NCBI GenBank assembly: GCA_012271125.1
Contig: JAAXHB010000119.1
Coordinates: 1 to 6,628, forward strand
DNA: 6,628 nt
From: Actinomycetota bacterium
GTDB taxonomy: Bacteria > Actinomycetota > Acidimicrobiia > Acidimicrobiales > Aldehydirespiratoraceae
Direction: 5' to 3'
In this document: piece by piece, positions 1-5,857 of the stretch
Numbering within the stretch: the first letter of the stretch is position 1
Layout: every line of letters begins with the position of its first letter
Made by a program: the position numbers and the translations under genes
The notes under the pieces: model-generated
The model's input: the letters and a program-made list of their open reading frames with translations, nothing else
Databases searched by the model: none
What the model was told of the DNA's origin: nothing

Positions 1-788
1 GTCTGGCAGTGATCGCTGGTGCTATTTGGGGTGGCCTGGCTGGATATATCAAAGCCCGTTTCGGCGTGCATGAGGTGATTTCCACGATCATGCTCAACGC
101 CGTGGCGATTTCTGGATTGATTGCGTGGCTTGTGATTCGCTGGCAAGCAGGTGGAGAAATCAGCGCCACCGGAGGGCGAGTGGGGACGACACCGATTGAA
201 CCATCGGGATTGTTGCCGGACATCAATGCTGTGGTGGAGCTTTTTACCCGAGACATTCGTTTGGGCAAAGAGTTGACGGGTGTGTTGCTGGTGGCGGTGG
301 CGGTTGGGGCGGGGTATCACCTGTTGATCAATCGCACAGTGTTTGGGTTTGACCTGCGGGCAAGCGGTGCAAATCCGTTGGCGGCACATGCCGGTGGGGT
401 TCATCCGAAACGCATGATTGTTATGGCGATGGTGCTTTCAGGTGCGGTAGCGGGACTTGTTGGGATGACCGAGTTAATGAATACGGGTTATTTTCCGTCG
501 AATCCGATTTCGCAGCTGGGCTTCGCTGGAATAGCGGTGGCGTTACTAGGACGCAATCATCCGGTGGGAGTTGCATTGGGTGCGCTGATCTTTGCGTTCT
601 TGGATGTGTCGTCGGGAATATTGCAAATCACCGGCGCTGCATCTAGTGAGATCGTGGTGATCATGCAAGGGGTAATCATCTTGGCGGCGGTGATTGCTTA
701 TGAGGTTGTGCGACGAGTACGGCGACGTGAAGAGGCAGCCGCAGCAGCGGCTGCGATGGGAACAGTCGCAGCGAGTGCGGCGGCATGA
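1..788 (+). CDS. BMP/nucleoside-type ABC transporter permease, first subunit (5'-truncated)
   Basis: Inner-membrane permease of an ABC importer in the BPD_transp_2 family, related to YufP/NupP of Bacillus nucleoside uptake. The frame is open to the left edge (first whole codon at 3), so the GTG at 9 is internal and the true start lies outside the window. About 261 residues are visible. Family features seen: the segment KARFGVHEVISTIMLN near the visible start, the cytoplasmic loop GFDLRASGANPLAAHAGG before another membrane segment, and GFAGIAVALLGRNHPVGVALGA, several hydrophobic helices in all. The C-terminus is an Arg-rich stretch (VVRRVRRREE) followed by an alanine-rich tail, probably cytoplasmic and disordered. 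The stop overlaps the start of the next permease as ATGA, so the two are translationally coupled and likely form a heterodimer. Family is confident; the substrate (nucleosides, or another small molecule) is inferred from the family only. No ATPase or binding protein is visible. Confidence 0.9.
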   Translation, partial: LAVIAGAIWGGLAGYIKARFGVHEVISTIMLNAVAISGLIAWLVIRWQAGGEISATGGRVGTTPIEPSGLLPDINAVVELFTRDIRLGKELTGVLLVAVAVGAGYHLLINRTVFGFDLRASGANPLAAHAGGVHPKRMIVMAMVLSGAVAGLVGMTELMNTGYFPSNPISQLGFAGIAVALLGRNHPVGVALGALIFAFLDVSSGILQITGAASSEIVVIMQGVIILAAVIAYEVVRRVRRREEAAAAAAAMGTVAASAAA

Positions 789-2095
789 GCACCATGACTG
801 CGAATAATCCCGTGAGCAAAGCTCTAGGGGAACTGCCGACTTGGGCGCGGTGGATGATCTATGCAGCGCTAGGTGTGTTTGTGCTCACCGTGGTGCAAGC
901 CATTGGTGACACTGATCGCCTTACCGCAGCGACGTCGTCTCAGGCGATGCTGCGCTGGGCGGTGCCGATCATGCTTGCTGGGCTTGGTGGGCTGTTTTCG
1001 GAGCGAGCAGGTGTGGTCAATATTGGGCTTGAGGGGATGCTCATTTTGGGCACCTGGTTTGGGGCGTGGGGTGCCATTAACTACGGGCCGTGGATGGGAT
1101 TGTTGATAGGTGTAGGTGGAGGTGCGATTGGTGGACTGATTCATGCCATCGCAACGGTCAGCTTTGGAGTGGATCACATCATCTCCGGCGTGGCGATCAA
1201 CATCACTGCGCCAGGGTTGACGAGGTTCTTGTCATCGGAGATTTTGGTCAACCATGATGGTGGGTCGATAACCCAGTCGCCGCGAGTGCCGGGAGTGGGC
1301 AAATTCACGATGCCGTTTCTGGCAGATGGTGGACTTTTTGGATGGAAACCACCAAACCTGTTTCGCATTAGGACATCTGATCTGCTTGGCCAACTTGATG
1401 AACAGAACTGGTTTTACATTTCAGACTTAGCAGGCTTGTCACGAGGGTTAATGACGCAACTGTCGCTGGCGACGCTTGTGGCATTTGCTCTGGTGCCGCT
1501 CAGTGCGTGGGTGATTTGGCGGACACGGTTCGGCCTGCGGTTGCGTATTTGTGGTGAGCATCCGGTTGGAGGTGAAACACAGGGGATCAACATTTACCGC
1601 TACAAGTACTACGGGGTCATCTTGAGCGGTGCATTGTCTGGTCTTGGTGGGGCGTTTATGGCAAGCCCGGAACTGTCGGGGATTTATTTAGAAGGACAGA
1701 CGCAAGGGCGGGGGTTTATTGGCTTGGCTGCTTTGATTTTCGGTAACTGGCGACCTGGTGGTGTTATGGCAGGTGCGCTGCTGTTTGGTTATCCGTTCGG
1801 GATTGGGTTACGTGACCTTGATGGGTCGGCATCACATGGGTTAATGCTCGTGAACGTCATCGTGTTGTGCCTTGTGATCGCCTGGGCCGTTCGAAAACGC
1901 AACCGCACCGACGCGATCATTGCGGGCTGCCTTGGAGCGGGAGCTGCTGTTTGGTACTTGTTGGCAGACACTGTGCCGAACTGGTGGATTTCGATACTGC
2001 CCTATGTGATCGTGCTAGTTGTGCTCATTTTCTTCTCGCAACACCTACGAATGCCCCGAGCAAACAACCGCCCCTATCGCCGCGGTGAGACTTAG
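785..2095 (+). CDS. BMP/nucleoside-type ABC transporter permease, second subunit
   Basis: Second inner-membrane permease of the same importer, related to YufQ/NupQ. The family signature lies at residues 64-90 (LAGLGGLFSERAGVVNIG, then LEGMLILGT), and a second at about 308-326 (GRGFIGLAALIFGNWRPGG). At 436 residues it is clearly longer than the roughly 320 residues usual for YufQ. The extra length comes from an N-terminal extension of about 50 residues with one membrane helix (23-41), a polar loop at about 150-220 (rich in D, G, P, S) between helices, and two or more added helices after residue 350 ending in a basic tail. The start ATG overlaps the upstream stop by 4 bp; no clear Shine-Dalgarno precedes it, consistent with coupling. 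An in-frame ATG at 794 is an alternative start. The gene ends 21 bp from the oppositely oriented dioxygenase gene. Transporter role is confident, substrate is not. Confidence 0.92.
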   Translation: MSTMTANNPVSKALGELPTWARWMIYAALGVFVLTVVQAIGDTDRLTAATSSQAMLRWAVPIMLAGLGGLFSERAGVVNIGLEGMLILGTWFGAWGAINYGPWMGLLIGVGGGAIGGLIHAIATVSFGVDHIISGVAINITAPGLTRFLSSEILVNHDGGSITQSPRVPGVGKFTMPFLADGGLFGWKPPNLFRIRTSDLLGQLDEQNWFYISDLAGLSRGLMTQLSLATLVAFALVPLSAWVIWRTRFGLRLRICGEHPVGGETQGINIYRYKYYGVILSGALSGLGGAFMASPELSGIYLEGQTQGRGFIGLAALIFGNWRPGGVMAGALLFGYPFGIGLRDLDGSASHGLMLVNVIVLCLVIAWAVRKRNRTDAIIAGCLGAGAAVWYLLADTVPNWWISILPYVIVLVVLIFFSQHLRMPRANNRPYRRGET

Positions 2096-2116
2096 CGACT
2101 CTGAGATCGGTGCCGA

Positions 2117-2965
2117 TTAAAACCCGCGTAATGGGAAATCTGGGGGGCGTTGGAGCCAGTTGTCGGAGAGATAGTTCGCGGTTCCTTCAATCACATGCAA
2201 CGTGTAAGCATGGCGACTTTTGTTTGAGGCGTTTGCTGCGCTGTAATGCGGCAGGGTTCCATGCAGAAGTATCAACGTTCCAGCCTCAGCCTCAAGCGGT
2301 ACAAGTCCATCAGTGTCATAAGGAACCTCATCAAAGACATCGGTGGTGGTTCCTTTAGAGCGATCATCTGCATCGACTAGACGAAATCGAGACTTCGCAG
2401 ACTGTCTGTGACCGCCTGGGAGTGCCCACATAGCACCGTTGTTTAATGTGGCATCTTCTATAGCCAACCAAAAACCAATCACGCTTTGCGGTTCAGTCCA
2501 CAGGAAAGTGTGATCGCAGTGACAGATGACTTCACCGCCAATGCCTGGCTGCTTGAAGATGTACATGGACTGCAACAACTTCGGATCAACAAACCCAACA
2601 TCACCAGCAACCTCAGCAAGTTCGGGTGTTCGTGAAAACGAATCAAAGACCGGATCAAGGTCATGCATCGCGTGGCCGAGCTTGTTCACAGCTTCAGGTA
2701 TGGCTCGTGTCAGATTGCCATCTTCGTCGACAGCTCCATCTTCGAAGAACCAGCGCACCTTGTCCGCGGAGCCAAGAAACCACTCATTAGCACCATGAGA
2801 AGGATCTGTGGTTGAAAACACACACGCCTCACCACTCCCATCCAGACCTACCAACAGCGCATCGACATGCGCCTGCAACTCCTCGCACCGCGCACGCTCT
2901 ACAAAATCCGGCAAAACGATGAAGCCATCCTGCTCAAACTGCTGAAGTTGCTCAGTGCTCAACAT
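2117..2965 (-). CDS. Phytanoyl-CoA dioxygenase family protein, PHYHD1-like
   Basis: Cytosolic Fe(II)/2-oxoglutarate-dependent oxygenase of the PhyH family, 282 residues. By memory it aligns nearly end to end with animal PHYHD1 (about 290 residues): shared blocks include QSMYIFKQP and GGEV around 132-146, an IEDATLxNG block around 169-177, SRxAYTLH around 250-257 and NWLQ near the C-terminus. The metal triad is visible as H149-x-D151 (in CHCDHTF) and H240 (in LPHYS), with R251 as the expected 2-oxoglutarate carboxylate ligand, so the enzyme should be active. Substrate is unknown; PHYHD1 itself has no settled substrate, and phytanoyl-CoA hydroxylation should not be assumed. ATG at 2965 is preferred because it matches the family N-terminus; two TTG codons directly upstream (2971, 2968) are possible, and an in-frame TAG at 2977-2975 limits the start. 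No Shine-Dalgarno is apparent. The gene follows lgt after a gap holding an inverted repeat. Confidence 0.9.
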   Translation of the reverse strand: MLSTEQLQQFEQDGFIVLPDFVERARCEELQAHVDALLVGLDGSGEACVFSTTDPSHGANEWFLGSADKVRWFFEDGAVDEDGNLTRAIPEAVNKLGHAMHDLDPVFDSFSRTPELAEVAGDVGFVDPKLLQSMYIFKQPGIGGEVICHCDHTFLWTEPQSVIGFWLAIEDATLNNGAMWALPGGHRQSAKSRFRLVDADDRSKGTTTDVFDEVPYDTDGLVPLEAEAGTLILLHGTLPHYSAANASNKSRHAYTLHVIEGTANYLSDNWLQRPPDFPLRGF

Positions 2966-2991
2966 CAACAATCGCTAATCATCGAGGTGTG

Positions 2992-3070
2992 GTGAGTTGG
3001 GCTAGCAGGGTTGAATGCGCGCAACCGCGTGGAGCGTGAGCACATTCAAGCCTGATAAAGGCCAACTCAC
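2992..3070. repeat. Nested inverted repeat between lgt and the dioxygenase gene
   Basis: A 79-bp element with two nested dyads. The outer arms are GTGAGTTGG (2992-3000) and CCAACTCAC (3062-3070), 9 of 9 complementary. The inner arms are 3006-3017 and 3043-3054, CAGGGTTGAATG against CATTCAAGCCTG, 11 of 12 complementary with one G/G opposition. The apical loop of 25 nt contains a further small hairpin (CGCG at 3018-3021 and 3026-3029). On the minus-strand transcript the outer arm begins at the last base of the lgt stop codon and the element ends 26 nt before the dioxygenase ATG. There is no run of U after the stem in either direction, so it is not a canonical intrinsic terminator. It could be an mRNA-stabilising or attenuating structure, an untranslated leader of the dioxygenase, or a small palindromic repeat. 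The repeats are seen directly; any function is inference. Confidence 0.7.
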
Positions 3071-3912
3071 TAAGTTACCGACTGTGGGCGGTGGGTGTAG
3101 AAGAGGTAGAGGGTGGAGGTGAGGATTAGGAGCAGGGACATCCAGATGTTGATGCGGACGCCGGCAAGGAGGCTGGCCTGATCGCTGCGCAAGGCTTCGA
3201 TCCAGAGGCGACCAATTCCGTAGCCGAGGGCGTAGACAGCGAGCAGCGCGCCGGAACGGAGTTTTTGAGTGCGGTCAATCATTATCAGCATTATGCAAAG
3301 GGCGATGTTCCAGATGCCTTCGTAAAGAAACGTGGGGTGGAAGGTGGGGTTGTTGAGGTAGTCGACTGGGCGATGCGAGGCGTCGATTTCGAGAGCCCAG
3401 GGGAGGTCGGTGGGGTGGCCGAAAAGTTCTTGGTTGAACCAGTTGCCGAGACGGCCGATGGCTTGAGCTAGCGGAAGTGCAGGAGCGATAGCATCGGCGG
3501 CATCGCGGGCGGTGAGAGGTGCTGGAGTATCGATGGCGTCGTCGAGAGCGGAGGCCTTGCGGGATTGGCGATGGGCGACCCATAGGCCGACGAGGATTCC
3601 GACGGTCATGCCGCCGGGAATGCCGAGGCCGCCTTTCCATATGGCGAAGGCTTCGCCCCAGCCGTCGTCGTAATGAAAACGACGCCAATCGGTGAGCACG
3701 TGATAGGCGCGAGCACCAATCACACCAGCGGGGACTGCCCAGACCGCGATTTGGGTGATTTGTTCTTTGGTCCCGCCGCGGGCGACCCAGCGACGTTGCG
3801 ACAACCAGATGGCGGCGAGCACGCCGAGGGCGATCATTAATCCGTAGGCCCGCAACTCCAGGCTGCCGATTTCGATACTGCCGGAGCTGGGGCTGGGAAT
3901 GGCAGCAAGCAT
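3070..3912 (-). CDS. lgt: Prolipoprotein diacylglyceryl transferase
   Basis: Integral membrane enzyme that transfers diacylglyceryl from phosphatidylglycerol to the lipobox cysteine of prelipoproteins, the first step of lipoprotein maturation. It has 280 residues and about seven hydrophobic segments. Seen: the N-terminal RAYGLMIALG (21-30), GARAYHVLTDW (67-76), the Lgt signature GRLGNWFNQE (153-162) containing R154 and N157, HPTFLYEG (192-199), and the final YGIGRLWIEALRSD block (231-244). At the place where Escherichia coli Lgt has His103 this protein reads GLGIPGG (P99), a difference seen in many actinobacterial relatives. A hydrophilic stretch at about 115-138 looks longer than usual. The ATG at 3912 gives the standard family N-terminus. 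It is preceded by a pyrimidine-rich 19-bp gap after the acyl-CoA dehydrogenase stop, with no Shine-Dalgarno, suggesting translational coupling. The importer binding protein expected beside the permeases would be a typical Lgt substrate, but no direct link is shown. Confidence 0.96.
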   Translation of the reverse strand: MLAAIPSPSSGSIEIGSLELRAYGLMIALGVLAAIWLSQRRWVARGGTKEQITQIAVWAVPAGVIGARAYHVLTDWRRFHYDDGWGEAFAIWKGGLGIPGGMTVGILVGLWVAHRQSRKASALDDAIDTPAPLTARDAADAIAPALPLAQAIGRLGNWFNQELFGHPTDLPWALEIDASHRPVDYLNNPTFHPTFLYEGIWNIALCIMLIMIDRTQKLRSGALLAVYALGYGIGRLWIEALRSDQASLLAGVRINIWMSLLLILTSTLYLFYTHRPQSVT

Positions 3913-3931
3913 TTAGGAAGGGAGGTGGGTG

Positions 3932-5770
3932 TTAAGCGAAGATGCGTTCGGAGGCGACGGCGAGATCGGCGGCGGGTTCGGTGACGCTTGCCAACAGGCC
4001 AGGGACTCGCGCCACACGAGTCGATGCGAAGAAGCGGGCGAGGACGGCGCGGTCGGCGGCGAAGTCGGAGCTGTAGCCGTTGTCAGAATCGGCAGCTGAG
4101 ATGGCACCGTCGGCGAGGATGGCACCGGCGGTGGTGCCGGCGAGCATGTTCAAATAGGCGACCGAGCCGGTGAGTGCTTGTTCGACCGAAGCACCGAGGA
4201 ACCAGGCACTGGCTTGCTCGCAGGCGTCGATAGCACCGTTGAGATGGGCGGCGGCAGATGTCAGGTCGAGGGGTTCGGCACCATTGGTTGCCGACACATC
4301 GAGAGCGGCGAGTTGAGAGGCAGAGTCGCGCAAGGACTCAAGGTGTTCCTTGACGACTGCGCCACCACGCATGGGGAGTTTTCGACCGATGAGATCGGCG
4401 GCTTGGATGCCGTTGGTGCCTTCATATATAGGGGCGATGCGGGCGTCTCGGTAATGCTGAGCGGCACCGGTTTCTTCGACGAAACCCATGCCGCCATGGA
4501 TCTGCACACCAAGGCTGGTGAGTTCACATCCCATGTCAGTGCCCCATGCCTTTGTCAACGGTGTGAGCAGTGCAGCGACTTCGTCGGCGCTTTCACGTTC
4601 GGCATCTGTGGCGGCGTGATGGGAGCGGTCGATGGCTTCGGCGTTGCGGTAGGCGAGGCCGCGCATGGCGCTGGTGGTGGCGCGCATGTCGAGCAGCATG
4701 CGGGCGACGTCGGGGTGTTCGATGATGGGAGCTGTTTCACCTTTGGGGGTGTGGGGAGCTCGACCCTGGTGGCGTTCTTGAGCGTAGGCGAGGGCTTGTT
4801 GGTAAGCACGCTCGGCGATGGCGACACCTTCGAGGCCAACGCTTAGGCGTGCGTAATTCATCATCGTGAACATGTTGGCCATGCCGGCGTTTTCCTCGCC
4901 GACGATGTAGCCGACGGCACCGTCGTTGTCGCCGTAGGCAAGAACGCAGGTGGGGCTGGCGTGGATGCCGAGTTTGTGTTCGATGGAAACGCAGCCGACG
5001 TCGTTGCGGACACCGAGAGAGCCGTCTGCGTTGAGCAGGTATTTGGGGACGAGGAAGCTCGAGATACCGCGGGTGCCAGGGGGTGCGTCTTCGAGTCGGG
5101 CTAAGACGAGGTGGATTATGTTGTCGGCTAGGTCGTGTTCGCCGTAGGTGATGAAGATTTTGGTGCCATGGATGCGATAGGTGCCGTCGGGTTGGCGGAT
5201 GGCTCGGGTGTTGAGGGCACCGACGTCGGAGCCGGCGTGGGGTTCGGTGAGATTCATGGTGCCGGTCCATTCGCCGGTGACCATTTTGGGCAGGTAGTCG
5301 GCTTGGAGTTGGGGGCTGCCGTGGGCGGAGATCATGGCGATTGCGCCTTGGGTGAGCAGCGGGCACAGCGACCAGGACATGCAAGCGGAGGTGAACATTT
5401 CTTCGATGGCGACGCCGAGCAGGTGCGGGAAACCACCGCCGCCGAATTCTTGGTTGAGAGAGACGGTACCCCAGCCGGCGTCGACGTAGGACTTGTAGGC
5501 GTCTTTGAAACCGGTGGGAGTGGCGACGGTGGCGAAGCCGGCGTCGTTGTTGGGCTCATTGGCTGGGACATGACGTGCCATTTCGGTGTCACCAACACGG
5601 TTGAGCGGGGCGATTACTTCAGAGGCGAAGCGGGCGGCTTCTTCTAAGAGGCTGTCGATGACGTCGTCGTCAGCATGGGAGAAATCATCTAGTTGAGCGA
5701 GGCCGCCTAGGCCTGCTACATGGCGGAGGTTGAATGCGACTTCTTGTAGGTCAGGGGTGAAATCAGTCAT
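3932..5770 (-). CDS. Acyl-CoA dehydrogenase of the DmdC-like long type
   Basis: FAD-dependent acyl-CoA dehydrogenase, 612 residues, which would oxidise an acyl-CoA to the 2,3-enoyl-CoA and pass electrons to electron-transfer flavoprotein. The architecture is the long (~600 residue) form: a short family-specific N-terminal segment (about 1-35), the usual N-terminal helical domain, the beta domain with flavin-contacting MNLTEPHAGSDVG (172-184), the C-terminal helical domain with IHGGMGFVEE (424-433), and an extra C-terminal domain (about 470-605). The catalytic base is predicted as E450 in YEGTNGIQ (449-456), the location used in this subfamily. Such proteins are commonly labelled 3-methylmercaptopropionyl-CoA dehydrogenase (DmdC), but no other DMSP-demethylation gene is present here, so substrate is left open. 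The start is fixed by a perfect AAGGAGGT site 7 nt upstream. It sits 87 bp after the YihY gene and 19 bp before lgt. Confidence 0.95.
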   Translation of the reverse strand: MTDFTPDLQEVAFNLRHVAGLGGLAQLDDFSHADDDVIDSLLEEAARFASEVIAPLNRVGDTEMARHVPANEPNNDAGFATVATPTGFKDAYKSYVDAGWGTVSLNQEFGGGGFPHLLGVAIEEMFTSACMSWSLCPLLTQGAIAMISAHGSPQLQADYLPKMVTGEWTGTMNLTEPHAGSDVGALNTRAIRQPDGTYRIHGTKIFITYGEHDLADNIIHLVLARLEDAPPGTRGISSFLVPKYLLNADGSLGVRNDVGCVSIEHKLGIHASPTCVLAYGDNDGAVGYIVGEENAGMANMFTMMNYARLSVGLEGVAIAERAYQQALAYAQERHQGRAPHTPKGETAPIIEHPDVARMLLDMRATTSAMRGLAYRNAEAIDRSHHAATDAERESADEVAALLTPLTKAWGTDMGCELTSLGVQIHGGMGFVEETGAAQHYRDARIAPIYEGTNGIQAADLIGRKLPMRGGAVVKEHLESLRDSASQLAALDVSATNGAEPLDLTSAAAHLNGAIDACEQASAWFLGASVEQALTGSVAYLNMLAGTTAGAILADGAISAADSDNGYSSDFAADRAVLARFFASTRVARVPGLLASVTEPAADLAVASERIFA

Positions 5771-5777
5771 TGCCTAT

Positions 5778-5785
5778 ACCTCCTT
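5778..5785 (-). promoter_or_regulatory. Strong ribosome binding site of the acyl-CoA dehydrogenase gene
   Basis: On the minus strand AAGGAGGT lies 7 nt before the ATG at 5770, a full match to the anti-Shine-Dalgarno at good spacing. It decides the start and suggests high translation; the neighbouring lgt and dioxygenase genes have no comparable site. Confidence 0.85.
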
Positions 5786-5802
5786 GCGCTGGGGATGATG
5801 TC

Positions 5803-5850
5803 GTCGTCAATGTTGTCGTCAGTATTGCCGTCAATGTTGTCGTCAAAATG
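5803..5850. repeat. Four tandem copies of a 12-bp unit upstream of the acyl-CoA dehydrogenase
   Basis: Read on the minus strand the unit consensus is AACATTGACGAC. Copies lie at 5839-5850 (3 mismatches), 5827-5838 (1 mismatch), 5815-5826 (2 mismatches) and 5803-5814 (exact). The array fills most of the 87-bp gap between the YihY stop and the dehydrogenase Shine-Dalgarno, starting 7 bp after the YihY stop codon and ending 17 bp before the ribosome site. Several copies include a TTGAC core resembling a -35 box, but no matching -10 element stands at a sensible distance. It may be a spacer minisatellite produced by slippage, or an array of binding sites; the sequence alone does not decide. Confidence 0.8.
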
Positions 5851-5857
5851 AGGGTAA

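Noticed and set aside
2106..2117. Small palindrome ATCGGTGCCGAT between the convergent genes as a terminator
   Set aside because: Only a 5-bp stem with a 2-nt loop (or 4 bp with 4 nt) and no U-tract in either direction; too weak to call.
2992..3070. tRNA or MITE reading of the nested inverted repeat
   Set aside because: No cloverleaf, T-loop sequence or CCA-type end for a tRNA, and no target-site duplication flanking the outer arms for a transposable element.
4178..4846. Long plus-strand open frame (222 codons) opposite the acyl-CoA dehydrogenase
   Set aside because: It lies wholly antisense to a confidently identified conserved gene, its translation is low-complexity Gly/Val-rich without a recognisable domain, and such antisense frames are expected with G/C-ending codons.
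4737..5384. Minus-strand Arg/His/Pro-rich frame of 215 codons inside the dehydrogenase
   Set aside because: Typical out-of-frame product of a GC-biased gene, no recognisable motif.
5135..5647. Plus-strand open frame of 170 codons opposite the acyl-CoA dehydrogenase
   Set aside because: Same reason: fully antisense to the conserved dehydrogenase, Gly/Ala/Val-rich, no family resemblance.
5803..5850. Promoter built from TTGACG cores in the tandem repeat
   Set aside because: No TATAAT-like hexamer at 16-18 nt from any of the cores; the best AT-rich candidate is too close (about 14 nt).
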